Shown piece by piece: positions 10,056 through 19,207 of a DNA stretch of 64,000 nucleotides; the stretch's first letter is position 1, and the number at the start of each line of letters is the position of its first letter. The stretch spans positions 682,001-746,000 of the forward strand of contig NZ_BAABBR010000001.1 of NCBI RefSeq assembly GCF_039538065.1. Direction: 5' to 3'. The notes beneath the pieces are model-generated. The model saw nothing but the letters and a program-made list of their open reading frames with translations. It had not been told where the DNA came from and ran no database searches. The position numbers were made by a program, and so were the translations under genes. This stretch comes from Sphingomonas rosea. Lineage in GTDB: Bacteria; Pseudomonadota; Alphaproteobacteria; Sphingomonadales; Sphingomonadaceae.

Positions 10056-11099
10056 TTAGCGGTCTCCCTGGCAGGATTGCCCGCTAGCCCCGTCGGGCCG
10101 GCATTGCCAGACCCGCACCCAATCGACCTGCATCGTCTGCGGCCAGATCGTCTCGTCGACGCCCGTTACGCCGCGCTCCTCGGAAAGGCCGCCGCCGACC
10201 GCGAGGTTCAGGATGAGGTGGAAGGCGCGGTCGAACGGCGCGTCGGGACTGTTCGATGCCGCGCTCCACCATTCGCCGCGGCGCTTGGTGGCATAGACCC
10301 GGCCATCATAGGTCCAGTCGATCCGCCCCGGCGCCCACACCACGCCGAACGTATGAAAGCCGTCGAGGACATCGACCGCCTTGGTTTCGGTACTGTTGAA
10401 CGCGTTGGCGGGCCACTGGCCGCCGAAGTGCAGCGTGCCGAGGATCGTGTTCTCGCGACTGCCCGGGCAGGAAGCGCAAGGAACGCCGAGATTTACGGCC
10501 TCGAGGATGTCGATTTCGCCCGACGCCGCCCACGGTCCGTAAGTCTTGTCCTCGGGCAGCATCCAGAACGCAGGCCAGGTCCCCTGCCCGGCCGGCAGCT
10601 TGGCGCGCATCTCGATCCGGCCATAGGTCCACGATGCCTTGCCCCGGGTCACCATGCGCGCCGACGTAAAGTCCTTGGTGACCTTCTCGACGGCGCCCGA
10701 GGCCGGACGCAGTTGCGCGGGCTGGGCCGGGCCCGTGAAGCGCTCCTTGCGGGCGGTGATGGTGAGAAGGCCGCCGCCGACCGCGGCATTGGCGGTTCGG
10801 TCGGTGTAGCACTGCCGCTCGTTGTTGCCGCCGCCCCAGCAGTCGCGGTCGAAGTCCCACTTGGTCCGATCGACGGCCGTGCCCTCGAACTCGTCCGACC
10901 AGACGAGCTGCCAGCCGCGTTCCCGTGCCGGCTCGCGCGCCTCACCGGGCCCCGGCATGGCCACCGTGGCGACGATCTTCTTCGGGCTGTCGGGGCCGAG
11001 CTTGACCGGCGTCGGAGCGGCGACGGCACGCCCTCCATCCGCGGCGGTGCAACCCGCGAGGGCGAGCGCGGCGAGCAACATGGCGGGACGCAAGGTCAT
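10056..11099 (-). CDS. Glycoside hydrolase family 16 lipoprotein, endo-beta-1,3(4)-glucanase
   Basis: The 347-residue protein cleaves internal bonds of beta-1,3- or mixed-linkage glucans such as laminarin. A lipobox LAGC puts the lipidated cysteine at residue 17. The active-site motif GEIDILEAV holds the nucleophile E195, the helper D197 and the acid/base E200. Upstream residues (WQLVWSDEFEG) and the substrate-cleft segment (TWPAFWMLPED) fit laminarinase-type GH16 enzymes. The catalytic domain spans about residues 62-340 with no carbohydrate-binding module. Endo-cleavage here and exo-cleavage by the GH3 enzyme would together degrade the polymer. Confidence 0.94.
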   Translation of the reverse strand: MTLRPAMLLAALALAGCTAADGGRAVAAPTPVKLGPDSPKKIVATVAMPGPGEAREPARERGWQLVWSDEFEGTAVDRTKWDFDRDCWGGGNNERQCYTDRTANAAVGGGLLTITARKERFTGPAQPAQLRPASGAVEKVTKDFTSARMVTRGKASWTYGRIEMRAKLPAGQGTWPAFWMLPEDKTYGPWAASGEIDILEAVNLGVPCASCPGSRENTILGTLHFGGQWPANAFNSTETKAVDVLDGFHTFGVVWAPGRIDWTYDGRVYATKRRGEWWSAASNSPDAPFDRAFHLILNLAVGGGLSEERGVTGVDETIWPQTMQVDWVRVWQCRPDGASGQSCQGDR

Positions 11100-11126
11100 C
11101 GGCCTTCCCTTCTACACGCGCGAAAC

Positions 11127-11153
11127 GGCGCGGGGGACATGATCCCCCGCGCC
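11127..11153 (-). terminator. Hairpin after the TonB receptor gene
   Basis: A perfect 10-bp stem (GGCGCGGGGG / CCCCCGCGCC) with a 7-base loop lies 5 bp after the receptor stop. On the minus strand it is followed by a short T-rich stretch (CGTTTC). It may act as a partial terminator that lowers expression of the GH16-LacI-MFS genes relative to the receptor. Confidence 0.6.
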
Positions 11154-11158
11154 TTCGA

Positions 11159-14100
11159 TCAGAAGTCGAATCTGGCGAGGAAGGTGAAGCGCCGGTCGTT
11201 GCGGAAGGCCGAACGGGTCACCCGGTTGCCGTCGAAGTCGATGACCTGCGTCGTGCGCGTCACCTCGTCGAGCAGGTTGACCCCCTGCACGCCGAACTTG
11301 ATCCGCTTGTTGAGCGAATAGAAGACCGACGCGTCCAGCTGCCCGCTCGACTCCTGCCAGATCGGCGAGAAGGGGAAGATGTCGTCGCGCGGCGTGATCA
11401 GGAAGTCCGATCGCCAGTTGTAGGCCGTGCGCGCGGCGAACTTGCCCTTCTCGTAGAACAGCACGGCGTTGACCGTGTGCTTCGAGATGCCGGCGAGCGG
11501 CTGCTGCGAGGCGAAGGAGCTGCGCTGAGCGCCGCCGACCTGCGTGTTGCGGAAGTCGCCGCCGTCCACATAGGTGTAGGTCAGCTGCGTGCCGAGGCCG
11601 CCGAGCAGGCCGGGCAGAAAGTCGTAGACCTGCTGATAGGCGATTTCGAGGCCCTTGAGCTTGCCCTTGCTTCCGTTGATCGGACCGTTGACCTCGACCG
11701 GAATGGTCAGGCCGCCCGGACTGGTGAAGGGCTGCAGATCGACGCCGCCATTCACGATGCCCTTGATGTCCTTGTAGAACAGGGCGCCGGTGAGCGAGCC
11801 GACACGAGCGAAGTACCACTCGAGCGACAGATCGTAGTTCCACGAGGTCACCGGGCGCACGTTGCGGTTGCCGGTGAACAACTGGAATAGCGGCCCCGTT
11901 TCGAGCGTGCCAGCGGCGCGCAGGTCGTTGGTATTGTCGCCGATCGTGCCACCCGAGGAGAACAGGTTGAGGTCGGGGCGCGAGATGCCCTTCGACACCG
12001 CGACGCGCACAAGCTTGCCGCGGCCGAAGTCGAACTTGGCATTGAAGCTCGGCAGCCAGTGATCGAAGGTGATCGCGCGATTGTCGTTGAGGAATTCGCC
12101 GGTGAAGGCGTTGGCGAATTCCTGCTGGCGCGCCGGCGACAGGCTGCAATAGCCCGGCAGCGACTGGCCCGGCGGGGTCTGGTTGCAGGCCGCGACGATC
12201 TCGGCGACCTGGACCTTGCCGTCCTTGTTGCCGCTCGGCCCGTTGTCGAACGAGAAGCCGTTCGGGAAGCCGATCAGCCCGGTCGTCTTGACCCGCGTCT
12301 GGACGTAGCGGACGCCGATATTGCCATCGACCTTGACGTCGCCGCCGAGGCCGCCGCCGAAGTCGACCCGGCCGTAAGCGGCCTTGGTCACTTCGCCCAC
12401 TGCCGAGATTTCCGGCGGACAGTAGGGCGTGCAGGCGACGGTCTTGCCGTCGATCTGCGTGTAGGAACGACCCTGCACGCCGAAGAATGGGTTGGGCGTC
12501 TGCGAGAAATTGTTGATCTCGGTCGCCTGCTGCTTGCTAATCCCAGCAAGATATTCCTTCAGGAAGTCATCGCCGCCGAAGAAATAGGACGAACCGTTCG
12601 GGATCGGGATCGGGACATTGCCGCGCTGGAAATTGTCACCGAACGGGCTGCGGACCGACGAATAGTTGGGGAAGTCGCTGACGAAGGCGCCGCCCGCAAT
12701 CGCAAATTCCTGACCCGGAAGGCCGGTGTAGAAGCGGCCCGGAACGAACGGGCAGTTGGGGCCCGCATTCCACGGCGCGCAGCCGGCGCGGCCGGCCCAC
12801 GGCGCCGACAGATTGCCCCAGGTGCTGAAGTTGGTGTTCCGGGTGGTGCGATCGCGATCGGCCCAACGCGCACCGAAGCGGACGTTCTTGATGAAGCCGG
12901 TATCGCTGATCTTGTATTCGGCGTCGGCACGCAGGCTGCTGAGCTTGGCGTCGTTCTTCTCGATGCTGTCGAGGAGGAACCAGTAATAGTTGTAGAAGCC
13001 GCTCGAGAAATAATCCGACGGCGAACCGATCGGCGCCAGGAAGGACACCTTGGGAGTCTTGCCCGTGGCGTCGATCGCGACGTCGGCCCACGTGCTCATC
13101 GCGCCGATGACCGAATTGCGCTCAAGGTCCGAGGTGATCCGCTGGGCCTCGAAATTGAGCTTCAGGCGGTCGCTGACGTTCCACTTGGCGTCGAACGAGA
13201 AGTCCTCGGTCGTCCCCTTGGCTTCGCGCTGGAAGCGCAGGCTTTCGAGCGGAATGCCGCCGCGGCCGAACGGGTTAGCATAGGCATCGCCGGGGCGCTG
13301 CGTCAGGATGCCGCTCTGGAACACGCCATTGCTGTCGAACTGCCACGTGCTGCCAGCCCGCGGGACGGGGTAGAGCGCGTCGTCGTTGACCAGGGCGAGC
13401 AGCGCATATTCGTCGGTGAAGAAGCTGGTCTTGGACCGCAGCCACTCACCGGTGGCGATGAATTTGCCGTCGGACGATTCCCACTGGACCGACGCATTGT
13501 AGGCGCGACGCTTGCGCTCGAGCTCGGTGGTGCGGACGCCGGCGCCCTTGGGCGCGACAACCGTGCCGGGCGGCGGGAAGTTGGCTTCGGTGAAATTGGG
13601 ATCGCCGAAGATGCCGCCCGAATTGACCGCGTTCACGCGAAGGCAGGGCCCGTCGAGCGTCGCCGCACGATAGCAGGGATCGGTGAGCTGCGAGGCATCG
13701 GTGCGCGAGATGAGGCGCGAATCGGTGAAACCGGCCTGAAGGCCGAAGCGGCCGATCCGCGTATCGACGGTGTTCGAGCCGAGGATCGAGACGCCGGGCG
13801 TCCACTTCTTGGCCATGTCGCCGTAATTGGCTTCGATCGAGCCGGCGACGTGGATTCCGTTGCGGTCGAGCGGCTTGCGGGTGACGAGGTTGACCGTGCC
13901 CGAGATGCCGCCGTCGACCATGTCGGCGGTGACGTTCTTGAACACCTCGACTCGGCCAAGCAGCTCGGACGAGACGTCGTTGAAGCTCAGCTCGCGGCCG
14001 CCGGTGGCCGAGAAGATGTCGCGGCCGTTGAGTTCGGAGCGCACGAACGGAAGACCGCGCAGGATGACGCCGGTTCCTTCGACCGAGAAGCGGTCGGGAT

Positions 14101-14455
14101 CGCTGCTCTTCTCGAAGCGGCCGATGTTGATGCCGGGGACGCGCTGCAGGGCTTCGGCGACCGAGCGGTCGGGAAGCGCGCCAATGTCCTCGGCGGTGAT
14201 GACGTCGACCACGGTGTCGGCCCGGCGCTTGCGCGACTGCGCGCTGCCAAGCGCGGCGCGGAAACCGGTGACGACGATCTCGTTGGGATCCTTTTCGGGG
14301 GTCTTGGCGACCTCTTCCTCGTCGCCGGCCTTGGGATTGGCCGGCGCGGCATCCTGCGCGAACGCGGGCTGCGCGGCCATCAGCGCAAAGGCCGAGGCGC
14401 TGGTCAGGATGCAGAGCCGGCCTGCACCAATCCCGTTCCGATGACGACGAATCAA
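11159..14455 (-). CDS. TonB-dependent outer-membrane receptor (Xanthomonas/Caulobacter type)
   Basis: The protein is about 1098 residues. I place the start at a TTG at 14455 because GGGGGAG lies 7 bases upstream; a GTG at 14497 is in frame but has no such site. A signal peptide ends around AQPAFAQ. Then come a TonB-box-like segment (NEIVVTGFRAAL), the plug domain (DRSVAEALQRVPGINIGRFE, GTVNLVTRKPLD) and a long 22-strand barrel ending in an aromatic residue (FTFLARFDF). Receptors of this type import glycans and other large nutrients in sphingomonads and caulobacters, where SusD is absent. Here it is the likely entry port for beta-glucan oligosaccharides. Two operators lie upstream. Confidence 0.92.
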   Translation of the reverse strand: MIRRHRNGIGAGRLCILTSASAFALMAAQPAFAQDAAPANPKAGDEEEVAKTPEKDPNEIVVTGFRAALGSAQSRKRRADTVVDVITAEDIGALPDRSVAEALQRVPGINIGRFEKSSDPDRFSVEGTGVILRGLPFVRSELNGRDIFSATGGRELSFNDVSSELLGRVEVFKNVTADMVDGGISGTVNLVTRKPLDRNGIHVAGSIEANYGDMAKKWTPGVSILGSNTVDTRIGRFGLQAGFTDSRLISRTDASQLTDPCYRAATLDGPCLRVNAVNSGGIFGDPNFTEANFPPPGTVVAPKGAGVRTTELERKRRAYNASVQWESSDGKFIATGEWLRSKTSFFTDEYALLALVNDDALYPVPRAGSTWQFDSNGVFQSGILTQRPGDAYANPFGRGGIPLESLRFQREAKGTTEDFSFDAKWNVSDRLKLNFEAQRITSDLERNSVIGAMSTWADVAIDATGKTPKVSFLAPIGSPSDYFSSGFYNYYWFLLDSIEKNDAKLSSLRADAEYKISDTGFIKNVRFGARWADRDRTTRNTNFSTWGNLSAPWAGRAGCAPWNAGPNCPFVPGRFYTGLPGQEFAIAGGAFVSDFPNYSSVRSPFGDNFQRGNVPIPIPNGSSYFFGGDDFLKEYLAGISKQQATEINNFSQTPNPFFGVQGRSYTQIDGKTVACTPYCPPEISAVGEVTKAAYGRVDFGGGLGGDVKVDGNIGVRYVQTRVKTTGLIGFPNGFSFDNGPSGNKDGKVQVAEIVAACNQTPPGQSLPGYCSLSPARQQEFANAFTGEFLNDNRAITFDHWLPSFNAKFDFGRGKLVRVAVSKGISRPDLNLFSSGGTIGDNTNDLRAAGTLETGPLFQLFTGNRNVRPVTSWNYDLSLEWYFARVGSLTGALFYKDIKGIVNGGVDLQPFTSPGGLTIPVEVNGPINGSKGKLKGLEIAYQQVYDFLPGLLGGLGTQLTYTYVDGGDFRNTQVGGAQRSSFASQQPLAGISKHTVNAVLFYEKGKFAARTAYNWRSDFLITPRDDIFPFSPIWQESSGQLDASVFYSLNKRIKFGVQGVNLLDEVTRTTQVIDFDGNRVTRSAFRNDRRFTFLARFDF

Positions 14456-14533
14456 AGTGTGTCTCCCCCTGCCAGATGGCGTCGGCGCGGGGCGCACTAC
14501 CCCCGATACCTATCCCAAGAGATAACTTGGCTC

Positions 14534-14545
14534 GTGAACGTTCAC
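14534..14545. promoter_or_regulatory. LacI-type operator 1 between receptor and halogenase genes
   Basis: GTGAACGTTCAC is a perfect 12-bp palindrome with a central CG. It lies about 80 bp before the receptor start and 82 bp before the divergent halogenase-like gene, so one repressor could control both promoters. Confidence 0.75.
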
Positions 14546-14557
14546 AACAAAAAATAA

Positions 14558-14567
14558 TGAACGTTCA
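14558..14567. promoter_or_regulatory. LacI-type operator 2 between receptor and halogenase genes
   Basis: TGAACGTTCA is a perfect 10-bp palindrome; including the next base the right half is identical to operator 1 (GTTCAC). The two centres are 23 bp apart, close to two helical turns, which would put two repressor dimers on the same face of the DNA. Confidence 0.7.
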
Positions 14568-14626
14568 CATCTTGCCTCGCGCACTGTGCTCGGCGAGTTT
14601 CATCCCGCATTGTGGAGGGACAGGCA

Positions 14627-16156
14627 GTGGCGGCTATACGGCACATCGTCATCGTTGGCGGCGGCACGGCCGGGTGGATGGCGGCGGCCGCATTGTCGCG
14701 GCTGCGCGAAGGCAACGACCTCGCCATCACCCTGATCGAATCGGAGGAGATCGGCACCGTCGGCGTCGGCGAGGCGACCATCCCGCCGTTCGTCGAGTTC
14801 AATCAGTTGCTCGGCATCGACGAGCGCGAGATGATGGCCGCGACGCAGGCGACGTTCAAACTGGGCATCCAGTTCGTCAACTGGGGCCAGCAGGGCGAAA
14901 GCTACATCCACCCGTTCGGCGCCTACGGCTATCCGATCGACGGTGTCGGCTTCCAGCAGCATTGGCACCGGGCGCGATCGCTCGGGGACCCGCGCCCGAT
15001 CCAGGTCTTCAATCTCGAGACGATGGCCGCCTATTTCGGCAAGTTTGCGCGCACCGACGACTATCGCCGCGAGGACCTGCCCCCGGTCAATTACGCCTAT
15101 CACATCGACGCCGGCCGCTACGCCAAATACCTCCGCCTCCTCGCGGAGAAGCGCGGCGTTGTGCGGCGCGAGGGCCGGGTCGCCGATGCGGCACTCGACG
15201 GCGAAACGGGCTTCGTCCAGTCGGTGACGATGCAGGACGGCACGGTCGTGGCGGGCGACCTGTTCGTCGATTGCTCGGGCTTCCGCGGGCTCCTGATCGA
15301 GCAGGCGCTGAAGACCGGCTACGAGGATTGGCGCCATTACCTGCCCTGCGATCGCGCGGTCGCATTGCCGTGCCTGCGCGAGGACGACTCGCCGCCCGCG
15401 CCCTTCACCCGCGCCACCGCCCATTCGGCCGGCTGGCAATGGTGCGTGCCGCTGCAGCAGCGCAACGGCAACGGCCATGTCTATTGCAGCGAATACCTGT
15501 CCGACGACGCCGCGCTCGAGACGCTGACCGGCAACCTCGCGGGCAAGCCGCAGGCCGATCCCAATTTCCTTCGCTTCACGACCGGCCGCCGCAAGAAGTT
15601 CTGGAACGGCAACGTCGTTGCGCTGGGCCTCGCGGCGGGCTTCATGGAGCCGCTCGAGTCGACCTCGATCCACCTCATCAACACCGGCGTGAACAAGCTC
15701 ATCTCCCTGCTGTCGCTGGAGGGCATCACGCCCGTCCAGGAAGAAGCCTTCAATCGCCTGACGACCAAGGAATATCTTCGCATCCGCGACTTCCTGATCC
15801 TCCATTACAACGCCACCGCGCGCACCGACTCGGACTTCTGGAATCACGTCCGGACGATGGCCGTCCCCGACACGCTGACCGAGAAGATGGAGCTGTTCCG
15901 CCTGAACGGGCAGATCTTCCGCGAGGAGGATGAACTCTTCACCGAGACCAGTTGGGCGGCGGTGATGATGGGCCAGGGGATCGCGATGGAAGGCCATAAT
16001 CCGATGGCCGCGCGGATCCCCGCCGACAAGCTGCGCGGCGAGTTCAACGAGATCGAGAAGTCGGTCCGCTACGTGATCGACCGCATGCCTTCGCACGCCG
16101 AGTATCTCGCGCGCTATTGCCCCGCCGGCGGGATGCCGGCCGGCGTCGCGGCCTAG
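14627..16156 (+). CDS. Tryptophan-halogenase-family flavoprotein
   Basis: The protein has 509 residues. I choose the GTG at 14627 because GGAGGGA lies 6 bases upstream; a GTG at 14612 would place the ribosome-binding site inside the gene. The N-terminal dinucleotide-binding loop is GGGTAGW (residues 11-17). The catalytic lysine of flavin halogenases corresponds to K78 (ATFKLGIQF), and the halogenase WxWxIP motif appears as WQWCVP. Members of this family are common beside TonB receptors in sphingomonads and caulobacters, where their substrate is unknown. Divergence from the receptor over shared operators suggests it belongs to the glucan regulon rather than to antibiotic synthesis. Its stop overlaps the convergent kinase gene by 4 bp. 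Confidence 0.88.
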   Translation: MAAIRHIVIVGGGTAGWMAAAALSRLREGNDLAITLIESEEIGTVGVGEATIPPFVEFNQLLGIDEREMMAATQATFKLGIQFVNWGQQGESYIHPFGAYGYPIDGVGFQQHWHRARSLGDPRPIQVFNLETMAAYFGKFARTDDYRREDLPPVNYAYHIDAGRYAKYLRLLAEKRGVVRREGRVADAALDGETGFVQSVTMQDGTVVAGDLFVDCSGFRGLLIEQALKTGYEDWRHYLPCDRAVALPCLREDDSPPAPFTRATAHSAGWQWCVPLQQRNGNGHVYCSEYLSDDAALETLTGNLAGKPQADPNFLRFTTGRRKKFWNGNVVALGLAAGFMEPLESTSIHLINTGVNKLISLLSLEGITPVQEEAFNRLTTKEYLRIRDFLILHYNATARTDSDFWNHVRTMAVPDTLTEKMELFRLNGQIFREEDELFTETSWAAVMMGQGIAMEGHNPMAARIPADKLRGEFNEIEKSVRYVIDRMPSHAEYLARYCPAGGMPAGVAA

Positions 16157-17805
16157 CTTCGCGCCGCCTCGGCGAGCCCGCCGATACTGCTGGCCAGCTT
16201 CTCGAGCGAGAAGGGCTTGGTGATCAGCGACATGCCGGGACCGAGGAAATCGGTCAGCGTCGTCGCGTGTTCGGCATAGCCGGTAATGAACAGGATCGGC
16301 AGGTCGGGCCGCAGCTGGCGGGCCCGGTCGGCGAGTTCGCGGCCATTGATCCCCGGCATGCCGATATCGGAGACCATGAGGTCGATGCGCTCGTCCGACC
16401 CAAGCCGAGCGAGCGCGTCTTCGGGGTCCGAGGTCTCGATCGGCTCGTAGTTCAGTTCCTTGAGCACCTCGCGGATCAGCATCCGCACGGCCTCCTCGTC
16501 CTCCACGACCAGCACCCGCTCGCCCGAGCCCTGGATTGCGGGGGCGGCATCCTCGACATCGCCGACCGTCTCGGCCTTGCTGGTCGGAAGATAGAGACAC
16601 ACCTGCGTGCCTTCGCCCGGCGCGCTGTTTATCCGCACGGTGCCGCCGCTTTGCTTGGCGAAGCCATAGACCATCGACAGCCCAAGCCCGGTCCCCTGCC
16701 CCAGCGGCTTGGTCGTGAAGAAAGGTTCGAACACTTTTTCGAGCACCTCGGGCGACATTCCGCTGCCGGTGTCGGCGACCGAGATGAGAAGGAGCTCGCC
16801 GCCGTCCGGCGCGAGCGGCCCGTCGGCTTGCTCGGCCATCCTTGCCGAGATCGTCACCTCGCCGCCCTCGGGCATCGCATCGCGCGCATTGACCGCAAGG
16901 TTGAGCACGGCGTTCTCGAGTTGATTGGAATCGACCAGCGCGGGCGGAAGCCCCTCCGCAATATCGAGCCGAAGGCGGACATTCTCGGGCAGCGCGTGCG
17001 CGGCGAGCGACGCCACCGCGTGCAAGACCTCGGCCACCGCGACCGGCCGCGGGTCGAGCGGTTGCCGGCGCGCGAAGGCGAGCAGGCGGTGGGTCAGCGA
17101 CGCGGCCCGCTCGGCCGAGGTCAGCGCGGTGTCGAGGTAGCGATCGACGCGATCATATTGCCCGTCAGCGATCCGGCGGCGCATCATGTCGAGCGATCCG
17201 ATGATGCCGGTCAGCATGTTGTTGAAGTCGTGCGCGATCCCGCCCGTCAGCTGTCCGACCGCTTCCATCTTCTGGCTCTGCCGGAGCGACGCCTCGGCCC
17301 GCTCGCGCTCGGCCACTTCCTGCCGGAGCCGCTCCATCGCCTGCTCGAGCTCGGCGGTTCGCGCCCGGACCTGCCCCTCGAGCAAGTCGGCCGATTGCGC
17401 TAGCGCGAGCCGCTGCTGGTGAAGGTCGACGAACACGCCGACCTTGCTCCGCAGGATGTCGGCCTCGATCGGCTTCTGAATGAAATCGACCGCGCCCGCC
17501 TCGTAGCCGCGGAAGCGGCGATGGACGTCGCCGCTGCCGGCAGTCACGAAGATGATCGGGACCCGGCGCGAGCGCTCGTTGCCGCGCATGAACTCGGCCA
17601 GCTCGAATCCGTCCATCCCGGGCATCTGCACATCGAGCAACGCCAGCGCGATGTCGTGCTTGAGGAGCAATTCGAGCGCTTCCTCGCCCGACCGGGCGCG
17701 CAGGAAGGTGAGGTGCGGTGCCTTGAGCAGCGCTTCGAGCGCGACGAGATTTTCCTGGAGGTCGTCGACGATCAGAAGGTCGACGGGCATGGTCGAAACG
17801 CTCAT
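16153..17805 (-). CDS. REC-histidine kinase-REC hybrid signalling protein
   Basis: The protein is 550 residues, starting at the ATG at 17805 that overlaps the cheB stop (ATGA). It has no membrane segment. The order is a receiver domain (phospho-acceptor D58 in LLDVQMPG), a coiled coil (about 125-175), a HisKA domain with H192 (GGIAHDFNNML), an HATPase domain (LENAVLNLAVNARDAMP, then GTGLGLSMVYGF) and a C-terminal receiver (VSDIGMPGING). The front receiver probably takes a phosphate from the large kinase at the head of the cassette, and the rear receiver passes it on. The H-D-F-N-N form of the histidine box is typical of hybrid kinases of this group. Confidence 0.9.
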   Translation of the reverse strand: MSVSTMPVDLLIVDDLQENLVALEALLKAPHLTFLRARSGEEALELLLKHDIALALLDVQMPGMDGFELAEFMRGNERSRRVPIIFVTAGSGDVHRRFRGYEAGAVDFIQKPIEADILRSKVGVFVDLHQQRLALAQSADLLEGQVRARTAELEQAMERLRQEVAERERAEASLRQSQKMEAVGQLTGGIAHDFNNMLTGIIGSLDMMRRRIADGQYDRVDRYLDTALTSAERAASLTHRLLAFARRQPLDPRPVAVAEVLHAVASLAAHALPENVRLRLDIAEGLPPALVDSNQLENAVLNLAVNARDAMPEGGEVTISARMAEQADGPLAPDGGELLLISVADTGSGMSPEVLEKVFEPFFTTKPLGQGTGLGLSMVYGFAKQSGGTVRINSAPGEGTQVCLYLPTSKAETVGDVEDAAPAIQGSGERVLVVEDEEAVRMLIREVLKELNYEPIETSDPEDALARLGSDERIDLMVSDIGMPGINGRELADRARQLRPDLPILFITGYAEHATTLTDFLGPGMSLITKPFSLEKLASSIGGLAEAARS

Positions 17806-18362
17806 CGCTCTACCAAGCCGAGAAGATGGTCCGCGATGGCGTCGAGCGACAGGGTCCTTGCGGTCGCGCAACGGGCAAGGGCAGCGGTCGGCATGGCGGC
17901 GGCATAGGCCGTCGCGGGGTCTTCGACCAGTATTTGCCCTCCAGCCGCCTCGATCGCCAGCGCGCCGCGCGATCCATCCTCGTTGGCGCCGGTGAGGACG
18001 ATCCCGAGGAGCTCCGCACCGAAGGCGTCGGCCGCACTCTCGAAAAGCACGTCGATCGACGGACGCGAGAAGAGCACGGGCTCGTCGGAAGACAGGGAGA
18101 TGCTTGCGTCCGGTTCGACGAGCAGGTGATAGCCGGGCGGCGCGAAATAGACGGTGCCGGGACGGATCTGCTCCTTGTCGTCGGGTTCGACCACCGCGAC
18201 CGCGCATTTGGCGGAGAAGAGCTGGGTCAGCCCCGACGGCGCCGAGGGCACGTGGACGACGACCAGGATCGGCAGCGGAAACTCGGCCGGCAACCGCGGA
18301 AGAATGTCGGACAGCGCCTGCACCGCGCCCGCCGACGCCCCGATCACCACCGCCGCGGTCAC
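17802..18362 (-). CDS. cheB: CheB-type methylesterase domain protein without receiver
   Basis: The protein has 186 residues, starting with a GTG at 18362 that overlaps the cheR stop (GTGA). It consists of the CheB catalytic domain only: the serine S10 in GASAGAV, the histidine H37 in VVVHVPS, RPSIDVLFES and LTGANEDGSRG, which carries the likely catalytic aspartate. Classical CheB has a receiver domain in front; here it is missing, so activity cannot be controlled by direct phosphorylation and may depend on the receiver of the adjacent hybrid kinase. It would remove methyl esters from glutamates on a partner protein. No chemoreceptor gene lies nearby. Confidence 0.88.
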   Translation of the reverse strand: MTAAVVIGASAGAVQALSDILPRLPAEFPLPILVVVHVPSAPSGLTQLFSAKCAVAVVEPDDKEQIRPGTVYFAPPGYHLLVEPDASISLSSDEPVLFSRPSIDVLFESAADAFGAELLGIVLTGANEDGSRGALAIEAAGGQILVEDPATAYAAAMPTAALARCATARTLSLDAIADHLLGLVER

Positions 18363-19207
18363 GCGTCGCTCCGCTGGTAGATCTTCTCTTCGCGGACGAA
18401 CTCGGTGAAGGCGTCGGCATGGTCGGAGAAGCGCAATGTCTCCTTCGAGCCCAACCCAAGAAATCCGCGCCGAGTCAGGGACTCGCGGAACAGTCCGACC
18501 GCGCGATCCTGCAATGGTCGGTCGAAATAGATCATCACATTGCGGCACGAGACCAGCTGGCACTCGGTGAAGACCTCGTCGCTCACCAGGCTATGGTCGG
18601 AGAACACGACCTTCTCACGCAGCTTCTTGTCGAACACCGCGCGCCCGTAGGCCGTGGCGTAATAATCGGCGAGCGAGGTCCTGCCGCCGGCCTGCTGGTG
18701 ATTGCGGGTGAAGCTCGCGATCCGGTCGAGTGGATAGACGCCGCTCTTCGCCACATCGAGCGCGGCCGGGTTGATGTCGGTCGCGTATATCATGGTCCGG
18801 TCGAGCAGTCCCTCCTCGAGCAGCATGATCGCGAACGAATAGACTTCCTCGCCATGGCTGCACCCGGCAATCCAGATCTTGAGCGAGGGATAGGTGCGGA
18901 GATGCGGAATGACCTTCTCGCGCAACGCCTTGAAGTAGCTCGGATCACGGAACATCTCGCTGACCTGCACGGTCAGATAGTCGAGCAAGCGCCCGACCAT
19001 GCCCTCGTTGTGCAGCAGCGCATCCTGCATTGCCGAAAAGGTCGAAAACTCGAGCTGCTCGCGCGCCTGTCGAAGGCGGCGCTTGATCGAGGCCCGCGCA
19101 TAATGGCGGAAGTCGTAATGATAGCGCAGCGCGAGCGCCTCCAGCAGTAGCTGGATCTCGATATCCTCGACCGCCGGGGTCGGCTCCGTGTTCACCGCGG
19201 CATCCAC
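18359..19207 (-). CDS. cheR: CheR-type protein-glutamate methyltransferase
   Basis: The protein is 282 residues from a GTG at 19207; a GTG at 19195 overlapping the kinase stop (GTGA) is an equally possible start. The N-terminal helical domain (YHYDFRHYARASIKRRL) is followed by the SAM-binding domain with LKIWIAGCSHGEEVYS, IYATDINPAALD and VSCRNVMIYFDRPLQ, the standard CheR motifs. It transfers methyl groups from S-adenosylmethionine to glutamates. Together with the receiver-less CheB it forms a writer/eraser pair set between two kinases, which suggests that the modified protein is the sensor kinase or an unlinked receptor. Confidence 0.92.
   Translation of the reverse strand: MDAAVNTEPTPAVEDIEIQLLLEALALRYHYDFRHYARASIKRRLRQAREQLEFSTFSAMQDALLHNEGMVGRLLDYLTVQVSEMFRDPSYFKALREKVIPHLRTYPSLKIWIAGCSHGEEVYSFAIMLLEEGLLDRTMIYATDINPAALDVAKSGVYPLDRIASFTRNHQQAGGRTSLADYYATAYGRAVFDKKLREKVVFSDHSLVSDEVFTECQLVSCRNVMIYFDRPLQDRAVGLFRESLTRRGFLGLGSKETLRFSDHADAFTEFVREEKIYQRSDA

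Noticed and set aside
12059..14557. An 832-codon open frame on the plus strand opposite the TonB receptor gene
   Set aside because: It is antisense to a gene with signal peptide, plug and barrel motifs; its translation is rich in arginine, aspartate and alanine without domains, as expected for shadow frames in high-GC DNA.
16153..18459. A 768-codon version of the REC-kinase-REC protein starting upstream
   Set aside because: The extra front part lies in a wrong frame through cheB. The ATG at 17805 overlapping the cheB stop and directly preceding the receiver domain is the better start.
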